7,932 nucleotides of DNA from Devosia sp. (GTDB taxonomy: Bacteria > Pseudomonadota > Alphaproteobacteria > Rhizobiales > Devosiaceae): the NCBI GenBank assembly GCA_016793415.1, contig JAEUMC010000057.1:1-7932 (forward strand), read 5' to 3'. Shown here in pieces: positions 1 through 6,093 of this stretch. Made by a program: the position numbers and the translations under genes. Position 1 is the stretch's first letter. Every line of letters starts with the position of its first letter. The notes beneath the pieces were generated by a model that saw only the letters and a list, made by a program, of their open reading frames with translations, was not told where the DNA came from and did not search any database.

Positions 1-419
1 TCTTCAGCTGGACCACCATGGGCCGCGTCATCCGCGGCCAGGTGATGTCGCTGCGCCGGCAGGAATTCGTCGAGGCCAGCCGCTCGCTCGGCGCCGGCCC
101 GTTGTCGATCATGTTCATCGACATCCTGCCCAACCTCAGCGTGCCGATCATCGTCTACACCACCATGATGATCCCGGGCTCGATCGTCTTCGAGGCGACG
201 CTGAGCTTTCTCGGCATGGGCATCGTGCCACCAGCCCCGAGCTGGGGCGGCATGCTGGCCGATGCCGCCGGCAACTCGCTCTACCTCGTCGCCGCCTGGC
301 TGGTGCTGATCCCCGGCCTCGCGCTGCTGTTCACCACGCTCGCCTTCAACATCCTCGGCGATGGGTTGCGCGATGCGCTCGATCCTCGTGGCCGGCTGGT
401 CAAGAGGAAAGCCAAATGA
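1..419 (+). CDS. ABC transporter permease, DppC type, 5'-truncated by window edge
   Basis: This is the C-terminal 138 residues of an inner-membrane permease of a peptide/nickel-type (DppC/OppC) ABC importer. The reading frame is open from base 3; the real start lies outside the window. Soon after the edge comes the cytoplasmic EAA loop that docks on the ATPase, visible as EFVEASRSLGAG followed by IMFIDILPNL. Hydrophobic segments follow (VPIIVYTTMMIPGSIVFEA, and LVAAWLVLIPGLALLFTTLA). The conserved LSFLGMGIVPPAPSWGGML block between them and the closing LGDGLRDALDPR are hallmarks of the DppC branch. The stop codon TGA overlaps the ATG of the next permease gene, so the two are translationally coupled. 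Substrate specificity cannot be read from a permease; peptides are likely given the peptidase downstream. The internal ATG at 18 is not the start, because homologous sequence continues upstream of it. Confidence 0.95.
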   Translation, partial: FSWTTMGRVIRGQVMSLRRQEFVEASRSLGAGPLSIMFIDILPNLSVPIIVYTTMMIPGSIVFEATLSFLGMGIVPPAPSWGGMLADAAGNSLYLVAAWLVLIPGLALLFTTLAFNILGDGLRDALDPRGRLVKRKAK

Positions 420-1369
420 TCCGCTACCTCCGCGGCCGGCTGGCGTTCGGTGCGCTGATCCTCCACGCGCTCAGCATGTACGTGTTCTTCCTGTTCTTCG
501 TCGCCCCGGGCGATCCCGCCCGCATGGTGGCGGGCGACAAGGCGACCGAGACCCAACTGATCCAGATCCGCACCAATCTCGGCCTCGACCGGCCGATCCA
601 CGAGCAATATCTGAGCTTTCTGGGCAAGGCCGTGACCGGCGATCTCGGCTTTTCCTACCGCAACCAGCAACCGGTGGCGAAGCTGATCGTCAACCGCCTC
701 CCCGCCACCCTGTCGCTGGTGGCGGGCGGCGTCCTGGTCTGGCTCGCCGTCGGCATCCCTATCGGCATCATGTCGGCGCGTCATCCCGGCGGGGTGCGCG
801 ACCGGCTCGGCCAGGGTTTTATCCTCATCGGCCTCAGCTTTCCGACCTTCGTGCTCGGCATGATGTCGCTCTACCTGTTCTATTTCCTGCCCCGGCAATC
901 GGGCTTCATGCTGTTCCCGGCCGGTGGCTTCAAACCGTTCCTGCCCAACCCGGCGATCTGGGCCTGGCACCTGATCCTGCCCTGGACCACCCTGGCGCTC
1001 ACCACCGCCGCGGTCTACGCGCGTCTGACCCGCGGCCAGATGCTCGAAGTGATGGGCGAGGATTACATCCGCACCGCCCGCGCCAAGGGCCTGAGTGAGC
1101 GCAAGGTCGTCTGGAAGCACGGCATGCGCGCCACCCTCACCCCGCTCGCCACCCAGCTCGGCGCCGATATCGCCCTGCTGCTCGGCGGCGCCATCGTCAT
1201 CGAACAGGTCTATGGCCTGCAGGGCGTCGGCGCGCTCGCGGTGCAGGCGGTGGCCAACCAGGATCGCCCCATCATCATCGGTGTGGTGCTGCTCGGCGGC
1301 TTGTTCATCGTCGTCGCCAACATCATCGTCGACATCGCCTATGTACTGCTCGATCCGCGGGTTCGCTAA
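416..1369 (+). CDS. ABC transporter permease, DppB type
   Basis: This is a full-length 317-residue partner permease of a DppB/OppB-type importer, a normal length for the family. A first membrane segment (about residues 8-30) is followed by the family motif APGDPARMVAG. The periplasmic region contains GDLGFSYRNQQPV (75-87), and several further hydrophobic spans run to the end. The EAA loop is at 215-243 (EDYIRTARAKGL, then KHGMRATLTPL), and the protein closes with the typical LLDPRVR. The start at 416 gives ATGA overlap with the upstream gene and has a GAGGA ribosome-binding site at 404-408, seven bases away. The C-type permease precedes the B-type here, the reverse of the usual dppBC order. 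No ATPase or substrate-binding protein gene is in the window; they are probably upstream. The function as a permease is certain by family; the peptide substrate is inferred. Confidence 0.96.
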   Translation: MIRYLRGRLAFGALILHALSMYVFFLFFVAPGDPARMVAGDKATETQLIQIRTNLGLDRPIHEQYLSFLGKAVTGDLGFSYRNQQPVAKLIVNRLPATLSLVAGGVLVWLAVGIPIGIMSARHPGGVRDRLGQGFILIGLSFPTFVLGMMSLYLFYFLPRQSGFMLFPAGGFKPFLPNPAIWAWHLILPWTTLALTTAAVYARLTRGQMLEVMGEDYIRTARAKGLSERKVVWKHGMRATLTPLATQLGADIALLLGGAIVIEQVYGLQGVGALAVQAVANQDRPIIIGVVLLGGLFIVVANIIVDIAYVLLDPRVR

Positions 1370-1416
1370 GGATGCGTGGAAACGTTATTGGGCACGACTC
1401 GGGTACACCCACCGGC

Positions 1417-1496
1417 TGTCATCCCTGCGAAAGCAGGGACCCAACTATCCGCTGGCACGGGCTGCGAGATGGGTCCCTGCTTTCGCAGGGATGACA
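1417..1496. repeat. Perfect 27-bp inverted pair of REP-like units
   Basis: Two arms, 1417-1443 and 1470-1496, are exact reverse complements of each other, separated by 26 bases. Each arm is itself a small hairpin: TCCCTGC, a GAAA (or TTTC on the other arm) loop, then GCAGGGA (left arm stem 1422-1428 with 1433-1439). The motif belongs to the widespread proteobacterial REP-like type read as GTCATCCCTGCGAAAGCAGG. Its translations (VIPAKAGTQ, VPAFAGMTS) are familiar spurious peptides. It lies in the 187-bp gap between the permease gene and the peptidase gene. As RNA it can fold into one long stem or two short ones, so it could attenuate or terminate transcription or stabilise the upstream mRNA. 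There is no U-run after it, so a classical intrinsic terminator is not supported. Confidence 0.9.
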
Positions 1497-1556
1497 TCGC
1501 GGGTGGTTCGGTTCGCGGTGAAAAACGCTCGAACGGATGTGAAGGATTTTTGAGAG

Positions 1557-2852
1557 ATGCCCGTCGCCGAATACACCATCCCCGGCATGCTGATCCGCGA
1601 TCACCTGCTGCCGGTGCCGCTCGATTGGCAAAAGCCTAAGGGACAAACCATCGAGCTGTTCCTGCGAGAAGTGGTCGACCCCACCAAGCGCCATGACGAC
1701 CTGCCGCTATTGGTGTTCCTGCAGGGTGGTCCCGGCGGCAAGTCGCCGCGCCCCACCAAGGGCAGCCCGTCCTGGTTGGCCGAGGCGCTGAAGACGCATC
1801 GGGTCATCCTGCCCGACCAGCGCGGCACCGGCCGCTCCACCCGCATCGAAGCCGCCACCATGGCGCAGTTCCCCGACGCCGAGGCTGCCGCCGACTATCT
1901 CGGTTACTTCCGCGCCGACTCGATCGTCGACGATTTCGAGCACGCCCGCAAAACCCTGTTCCCAGGCAAGCGCTGGGAATCCCTGGGCCAGAGCTATGGC
2001 GGCTTCCTCACCCTCACCTATCTCTCGCGCTACCCCGAAGCGCTCGCCGCCTGCTACGTCGCCGGCGGCCTCGCCAGCCTGTCGCCCAATGCCGACGAGG
2101 TCTACCGCCGCACCTATCCGCGCGCTGCAGGCAAGAGCCGGCTCTACTACAAGCGCTATCCTGACGACGTCGCCCGCGTCGCCGCCATCGCCGACGTCAT
2201 TGCCGGCAGCGACGTGCGCCTGCCCGATGGCGATCGGCTCACCGTCAAGCGGCTGCAGACCATCGGCATCGATCTTGGCATGGCGCCCGGCCACGAGAAC
2301 GTCCACTGGCTGATCGACGAGGCCTTCTCCGCTCCTGGCCGGCTGTCCGACCACTTCCTCTTCAGCGTCATGAGCCTCACCAGCTACGATGGCGGCCCGC
2401 TGTTCGCCGCCCTGCAGGAGAGCATCTACGGTCACGGCGCCGGCGCCACCAACTGGGCCGCCGAGCGGGTCAGGGCGAGCCATCCCGAGTTCGATCCATC
2501 AGCCCGCCCGCTGCTGTTCACCGGCGAGATGATGTACCCGTGGATGTTCGAGGAAATCCGCTCGCTCCGCCCGTTCAAGGCCGGCGTCGAGGCGCTGGCA
2601 GCGCGGCAGAGCTATTCCGAACTTTATGACCTCAAGCGCCTCGCCGCCAACCAGGTGCCGGTCAGCGCCGTCGTCTATTTCGACGATCTCTATGTCGATG
2701 CCGGCCTGTCGCTCGAAACCGCCGCCGCGGTTGGCAACCTGCAGCACTGGGTCACCAACGAATACGAACACGACGGCATCCGCCAGAGCGGCAACGTGTT
2801 CAAGCGGCTGGTGGAAATGGTGAAGGAAGCGGGTGGGCCGGTGAGGGGGTAG
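1557..2852 (+). CDS. Alpha/beta hydrolase, S33 proline iminopeptidase family
   Basis: This 431-residue alpha/beta hydrolase is of the long proline iminopeptidase (MEROPS S33) type, which removes N-terminal residues, classically proline, from peptides in the cytoplasm. In order it shows: an oxyanion motif QGGPGG (56-61, the HGGPG equivalent with Q replacing H); the family signature DQRGTGRST (87-95); the nucleophile elbow GQSYGG (144-149) with Ser146; a helical cap (about 180-345); an acid loop YFDDLYVD (374-381) with Asp376 or Asp377; and EYEHDG (402-407) with His405. No signal peptide is visible. The start ATG has GAAGGA at 1541-1546, ten bases upstream. It sits 187 bp downstream of the peptide-type permeases on the same strand, so co-transcription and a role in digesting imported peptides are plausible but not proven. 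The exact substrate preference (proline or another residue) is uncertain. Confidence 0.9.
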   Translation: MPVAEYTIPGMLIRDHLLPVPLDWQKPKGQTIELFLREVVDPTKRHDDLPLLVFLQGGPGGKSPRPTKGSPSWLAEALKTHRVILPDQRGTGRSTRIEAATMAQFPDAEAAADYLGYFRADSIVDDFEHARKTLFPGKRWESLGQSYGGFLTLTYLSRYPEALAACYVAGGLASLSPNADEVYRRTYPRAAGKSRLYYKRYPDDVARVAAIADVIAGSDVRLPDGDRLTVKRLQTIGIDLGMAPGHENVHWLIDEAFSAPGRLSDHFLFSVMSLTSYDGGPLFAALQESIYGHGAGATNWAAERVRASHPEFDPSARPLLFTGEMMYPWMFEEIRSLRPFKAGVEALAARQSYSELYDLKRLAANQVPVSAVVYFDDLYVDAGLSLETAAAVGNLQHWVTNEYEHDGIRQSGNVFKRLVEMVKEAGGPVRG

Positions 2853-2876
2853 GCCACCGAGGCCCGCAGTCGGCGC

Positions 2877-3019
2877 CCCTCTCCCCTGAGGGGAGAGGGC
2901 AAGTGGAGCTAGGACCGAAGGTCCGTAGCGGAGCTAGGGTGAGGGGTTCAGCTTCTCAGCGAGCGCGCGTTGCGCCGCTTCACCCCTCATCCGGCGCTTC
3001 GCGCCACCTTCTCCCCTGA
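2877..3019. repeat. GC-rich modular palindromic repeats, two units in opposite orientation
   Basis: This is the non-coding stretch after the peptidase gene. Unit A (about 2877-2957) begins with a perfect palindrome, 11-bp arms around G2888 (2877-2899). It continues with a hairpin GGACC-gaa-GGTCC (2912-2924) flanked by two direct copies of GGAGCTAG (2905-2912, 2930-2937) and ends in GGGTGAGGGGTTCAGC. Unit B (about 2978-3019) is the same kind of unit reversed: TTCACCCCTCA, a hairpin GGCGC-ttc-GCGCC (2993-3005), then CCTTCTCCCCTGAG, where the insertion sequence interrupts it. The same end sequences recur at 7010-7168. The hairpin at 2877-2899 starts 24 bases after the peptidase stop and could protect or end its transcript; no U-run follows it. 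Confidence 0.8.
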
Positions 3020-3039
3020 GGGGGCTGTTGCGTAGTAGG
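3020..3039. repeat. Left terminal inverted repeat of the IS
   Basis: It begins GGGGGCTGTTGC and continues GTAGTAGG. It pairs with 4141-4160 at 16 of 20 positions, with the first 12 perfect. This is the end downstream of the transposase gene. Confidence 0.85.
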
Positions 3040-3145
3040 CGGCGTCGGTGATTTGGCGGCGAGCTTGGGGTAGTGAGCGGCCCCGGGGAGCTTTTGCTGC
3101 CCGGGATCGGTGGCTGCGGCGGTGTTTGGCGGTCGCTGGACGCAA

Positions 3146-4099
3146 CTAGGCTGTGATGGCAGCCCAGCGCCTGAGGTTGAAGGCGATGGCGCTGAGGGTG
3201 ACCTGAGCACTGGCCTTGAGCAGCCCGACGTAGCGGATCCGGGTGAACTTCATCCGGTTCTTGAGCGTGGCGAAGGTGGTCTCGACCGCGGCGCGGCGCC
3301 GAGCGATCAGCCGGTTGTAATGCTTGAGCCGGGGGCTGAGCTCGGGATGGTGGCGGTTGGCACGGCGCGCCAGCCTGGGCTTGATGCCACGCGCGGTGAG
3401 CGCGGCCTGGCGTTCATGGGTGTGGTAGGCTGCATCGGCCCACACCACCTTCTCATCTCCGCGCACCAGCAGATCGGCCGGCGTGGTGTCGTTGACGTTG
3501 GCTGGGGTGGTCAGCACCGAGCGGATGAAGCCTCCAGGTCCTTCGTCCACCCCGACATGCGCCTTGTAGCCGAAGGTCGAGCCGGGCTTGCCGGTGCGCT
3601 TGGCAAAGCCCGCGTCCGGGTCCAGCGACAGCCGATCCCCACTGCTCGGACGGCTCACCGTCTCGATCACCGTGGCATCCAGCATCGTGCCACGCTTGAG
3701 GATCACACCAGCCGCCTCCAGTTGCTTGTCGAGTTCGTCGAACAGCTTGTCGAACAGGCCCAACTCCACCAGCTCGTTGCGAAAGCGGTTGAGCACACTG
3801 TGGTCGGGTACGCCTTCCTCCAGCCCCAGCCCAACAAAGCGCCGGAAGCTCAGTCGATCGCTCAGCGCTTCCTCAAGCTCGCGCTCGCTCAGCCCATACA
3901 GAGCCCCAAGCAGCAGAGCCTTGAACAACACCAGCGGCGGCCAGGCCGCACGACCCGGACCATTATCCCTCAGCTTGCTCAGCAGCTTCTCGAACCGGTA
4001 CCACCGCACCAGCTCTGCAAGCCGGTTCAGCGTGCTGTTGCCGCTCTTGCCAACCACAGCATCGGCAAATCCCAACTGACCGGTTCGCTTGATCGCCAA
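3146..4099 (-). CDS. IS5-family DDE transposase
   Basis: This 317-residue transposase cuts and joins the ends of its own insertion sequence. The N-terminal part (about 20-110: WPPLVLFKALLLGALYGLSE, then VPDHSVLNRFRNEL) matches the DUF772-type domain found ahead of the DDE catalytic domain in IS5-family enzymes. The catalytic acids are Asp141 (MLDATV), Asp222 (WADAAYH) and Glu273, the last inside the expected R269-x3-E-x6-K280 pattern (RAAVETTFATLK). All three are present and the frame is unbroken, so the protein looks functional. The start is TTG at 4099: an in-frame stop lies just upstream, no ATG is near, and a GGAG (complement of 4107-4110) sits seven bases away. The length is typical for a single-frame IS5 transposase. 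Confidence 0.94.
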   Translation of the reverse strand: MAIKRTGQLGFADAVVGKSGNSTLNRLAELVRWYRFEKLLSKLRDNGPGRAAWPPLVLFKALLLGALYGLSERELEEALSDRLSFRRFVGLGLEEGVPDHSVLNRFRNELVELGLFDKLFDELDKQLEAAGVILKRGTMLDATVIETVSRPSSGDRLSLDPDAGFAKRTGKPGSTFGYKAHVGVDEGPGGFIRSVLTTPANVNDTTPADLLVRGDEKVVWADAAYHTHERQAALTARGIKPRLARRANRHHPELSPRLKHYNRLIARRRAAVETTFATLKNRMKFTRIRYVGLLKASAQVTLSAIAFNLRRWAAITA

Positions 4100-4140
4100 G
4101 GCTCGACTCCGTTGATCTCAACCAACGGAATCACAAACAC

Positions 4141-4160
4141 CCAATTTTGCAACAGCCCCC
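4141..4160. repeat. Right terminal inverted repeat of the IS
   Basis: Read on the minus strand it begins GGGGGCTGTTGC and continues AAAATTGG. It lies about 40 bp upstream of the transposase start, so it and the adjoining bases must also hold the transposase promoter; I could not assign clear -35 and -10 hexamers. Confidence 0.85.
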
Positions 4161-4226
4161 TCAGGGGAGAAGAGACGGGCGGCAGAGCCAGCGCGCTTGG
4201 CGCCCGTCACCCCGCGGTGAGGCCCC
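4161..4226. repeat. Right-hand remainder of the palindromic repeat block
   Basis: After the insertion sequence the host palindrome resumes (CTCAGGGGAGAAG). Further on, GCGCTTGGCGCC followed by CACCCCGCG and TGAGGCC (about 4192-4224) closely resembles 7098-7128 in the second repeat block. This supports a dispersed repeat family. The block ends against the stop codon of the dehydrogenase gene. Confidence 0.65.
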
Positions 4227-5006
4227 TCAATCCTCAAAATGCCCGCGCACCGCAAAGCCGCCGCCCTGCAACACCGCTACCTCAGGCTTCGGCTCGGGCC
4301 AGCCGCCCGCCGGCGCCGGTAGTTCCCCCGACGAGTGCTCCGCCTTCCACCCCAGTGTCTGCCCCGGCTCGTTCACGTACCACGCCCCCGCATTGCCCGA
4401 GATGGCGAACACCGTGCGATAGCCCAGTTCCCTCGCGTCGAGCCCGGCGAATACCAGCCGCGCCAGGTCCTCCCGGTCGCACCAGAGCTTCAGGTCTCGC
4501 TGCGAACCCGGGTTGTTCGCCGCGCAGATCCGCACATTCAGGCACTGGATGCCGAACTTGTCGTGATACAGCCGGCTCAAATTCTCGCCGAACAGCTTGC
4601 TCACCGCATAGAGCGAATCCGGCCGCACCTCGGCATGCCGGTCGAGCGGCGCGTCGCTGACCTTATGCATCCCCAGCACATGGTAGGACGAGGCGTAGAT
4701 CACCCGCTTCACCCCGGCCTGCCGCGCCGCCTCGAACACGTTGTAGGTGCCGGCGATATTGGCATCGAGGATGGCCTGCCACGGCGCCTCGTTGGCCATA
4801 CCGCCGAAATGCACCACCGCCTCGATGTCGCTCTGCATCAGCGCCTCCACCGCGGCGCGGTCGGCGAGATCGGCCAGCACCACCTCGCCGCCATCATCGG
4901 GGGCGACGAGGTCGGTTGCCAGCACCGGCCGGCCGGTCGCGGCGAAGCGCTCGCGCAGGTAGCTGCCGAGCCGCCCGGAGGCGCCGGTGAGCAAAGTCTT
5001 CGGCAT
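4227..5006 (-). CDS. udh: NAD-dependent uronate dehydrogenase-like SDR
   Basis: This 259-residue extended short-chain dehydrogenase resembles bacterial uronate dehydrogenases, which oxidise galacturonate or glucuronate to the aldarolactone using NAD+. The nucleotide-binding motif TGASGRLG is at 7-14 and the ribose-binding Asp32 ends the second strand. The segment VVHFGGMANEAPWQAILDAN (64-83), followed by GTYNVFEAARQAG, is characteristic of this subfamily. The active site is Tyr133 and Lys137 in LYAVSKLFGENL, with Ser106/Ser107 in YASSYHVLG. The end carries WYVNEPGQTLGWK (209-221), where the subfamily conserves a similar LGW block. The gene starts 13 bases after the mannonate dehydratase stop on the same strand, so they form an operon; its own ribosome-binding site is weak (GAGAG, complement of 5010-5014). 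Another sugar dehydrogenase activity cannot be excluded. A lactonase gene next door fits the lactone product. Confidence 0.85.
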   Translation of the reverse strand: MPKTLLTGASGRLGSYLRERFAATGRPVLATDLVAPDDGGEVVLADLADRAAVEALMQSDIEAVVHFGGMANEAPWQAILDANIAGTYNVFEAARQAGVKRVIYASSYHVLGMHKVSDAPLDRHAEVRPDSLYAVSKLFGENLSRLYHDKFGIQCLNVRICAANNPGSQRDLKLWCDREDLARLVFAGLDARELGYRTVFAISGNAGAWYVNEPGQTLGWKAEHSSGELPAPAGGWPEPKPEVAVLQGGGFAVRGHFED

Positions 5007-5019
5007 CAGCTCTCACTCG

Positions 5020-6039
5020 TCAGGCAGCATCCGGGCCGTACGGGTCCCAGCCATTGGCCTGGAACAGCGCGATGATATAGCCGAAGCAGAAGGCAAAGGC
5101 GGTTTCCATCGAGTTGTCGGCGTCGATATGCGGCACATGGTCGGGCATGATCATGCCGTCATAGCCGACCTCGTGATAGATCTTCAGCGCCGCCGGCATG
5201 TCCATGTCGCCATTGTCGGGAAACTCCTCGGTGAACGAGTAGCGGCCGCCCTTGATGTTGCGGAAGTGCACGTTGAAGATCTTCTTGCGGCTGCCGAACC
5301 AGCGGATCACTTCGCCGATCTCGGCCCGCGGGTTTTCCATCCCCTCGGCCACCGTGCCCTGGCAGAAATTGAGCCCGTGATAAGGGCTCTCGCAGGTCTG
5401 GACGAACCGCATCAGCCCTTCGACGCTGGAGAGCACCCGGCTCTCGAAGCCGCGATAGCCGGGCGGAGTCATCGGGTCGTGCGGATGGCAGGCGAGCCGC
5501 ACCCGGTTGGCCGTGGCCACCGGCACGACGCGCTCGAGGAAATACTCGATGCGACCCCAGAACTCCTCCGACGACACCTTGCCGGCGATGGTCAGCGTCT
5601 CGCCATCGGTCGCCTCGCTGGCGCGCCAGGTCGAAAGCTGCTGCCCGCCGCGACCGATCTCCGAGGTGGTGCGTGGGATGCCCAGCACGTTGAAATTGTA
5701 CTTGGCCGCGCCGATGCCGGCTTCCGCCAGCGCCTCGATGATCTTGCAGATGCCGTCGATCTCGCGGTCGCGCTCGCCGGGCTTGCCGAGCACGATCCCC
5801 GGCGCCTGGTGCCTGCGCTCGATGCCCGAGGAGGGGAGCGGCAACTGCACCATGTCGAGCACCAGCCCGAACGTCGAGACGTGCTCGGCATGCCGCATCA
5901 GGATGTCGCGATCCCATTGCCAGGGGTCGCCCACCGGGTCGATGCAGACATGCTTTACCCCGAGCTGGGCCAGCTGCCTCAGGTAGCGGTCGCCGACTTT
6001 GGCGAATTGGTCGCCGCCGAGCTGGGTGCCTACATACAT
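5020..6039 (-). CDS. uxuA: Mannonate dehydratase (UxuA family)
   Basis: This 339-residue TIM-barrel enzyme is expected to dehydrate D-mannonate to 2-keto-3-deoxy-D-gluconate in hexuronate catabolism, using a divalent metal. Family motifs appear in order: CHPHDP (184-189), LNFCQGT (223-229), NVHFRNIKGG (256-265) and MPDHVPHID (298-306). Likely metal ligands are His185, Cys226, His258 and Asp300, by analogy with characterised mannonate dehydratases. It is shorter than the E. coli enzyme (about 394 residues). The start MYVGTQLGGDQ at 6039 is chosen because a strong AGGAGGGG ribosome-binding site lies five bases upstream. The frame stays open to 6213, but that extension runs antisense into the lactonase and has no family resemblance. 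It is the first gene of the minus-strand pair with the uronate dehydrogenase-like gene. The family is firm; activity on mannonate rather than a related sugar acid is inferred. Confidence 0.9.
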   Translation of the reverse strand: MYVGTQLGGDQFAKVGDRYLRQLAQLGVKHVCIDPVGDPWQWDRDILMRHAEHVSTFGLVLDMVQLPLPSSGIERRHQAPGIVLGKPGERDREIDGICKIIEALAEAGIGAAKYNFNVLGIPRTTSEIGRGGQQLSTWRASEATDGETLTIAGKVSSEEFWGRIEYFLERVVPVATANRVRLACHPHDPMTPPGYRGFESRVLSSVEGLMRFVQTCESPYHGLNFCQGTVAEGMENPRAEIGEVIRWFGSRKKIFNVHFRNIKGGRYSFTEEFPDNGDMDMPAALKIYHEVGYDGMIMPDHVPHIDADNSMETAFAFCFGYIIALFQANGWDPYGPDAA

Positions 6040-6093
6040 GTCATCCCCTCCTGTACTATGACTTTGCCAAACCAGTATGATAGATTCCTCGAG
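6040..6093. promoter_or_regulatory. Compact divergent promoter region
   Basis: Only 54 bp separate the divergent starts of the mannonate dehydratase and the SMP-30 lactonase. It is AT-richer than the genes. A TATGAT (6076-6081, plus strand) and a TATCAT (complement of 6077-6082, minus strand) are candidate -10 boxes that overlap almost completely. Neither has a convincing -35 box at the proper distance. A short dyad TTTGCCAAA (6063-6071) lies between and might be part of an operator. Shared control of both transcription units is likely from the geometry; the individual boxes are tentative. Confidence 0.4.
6045..6052 (-). promoter_or_regulatory. Shine-Dalgarno of the mannonate dehydratase gene
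   Basis: The minus strand reads AGGAGGGG, near-consensus, five bases before the ATG at 6039. It fixes the start of this gene against the longer open frame that extends to 6213. Confidence 0.85.

Larger units (their letters stand above)
3020..4160 (-). mobile_element. IS5-family insertion sequence, apparently intact
   Basis: This is an element of about 1,141 bp bounded by imperfect terminal inverted repeats (16 of 20 positions identical) and containing one uninterrupted transposase gene on the minus strand. It separates two halves of a GC-rich host palindrome, CTTCTCCCCTGAG on the left and CTCAGGGGAGAAG on the right. The exact ends are ambiguous by a few bases, because the run of five G at 3020-3024 could belong to the host palindrome or the element. 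No clean target duplication is seen: the flanking triplets are TGA on the left and TCA on the right. It lies between the 3' ends of two convergently oriented genes, so it interrupts no coding sequence. Confidence 0.92.

Noticed and set aside
281..1120. 279-residue open frame on the minus strand opposite the permease genes
   Set aside because: It is antisense to two clear permease genes, has low-complexity Gly/Arg/Glu/His composition typical of the shadow of GC-rich codons, and shows no family motif.
1376..1639. Small open frames with peptides such as VIPAKAGTQ and FRRDD across 1376-1639
   Set aside because: These are translations of the REP-like repeat, a known source of false small proteins.
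1707..2483. 258-residue minus-strand open frame opposite the S33 peptidase
   Set aside because: The plus strand carries all peptidase motifs; the antisense product is repetitive in Gly/Ala/Val and unrecognisable.
2877..2899. Rho-independent terminator of the peptidase gene
   Set aside because: The stem is strong, but no T-run follows on either strand, so it is listed only as a repeat with a possible 3'-end role.
2877..3019. CRISPR array or tandem repeats
   Set aside because: The repeats are palindromic, few, inverted and of unequal spacing, with no regular spacers.
3110..4660. 516-residue plus-strand open frame across the insertion sequence and dehydrogenase gene
   Set aside because: It is antisense to the transposase and the dehydrogenase and crosses the IS boundary, so it cannot be one inherited gene; composition is shadow-like.
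4987..6093. Long upstream extension of the lactonase open frame
   Set aside because: It is antisense to the mannonate dehydratase; lactonase homology begins just after 6094.
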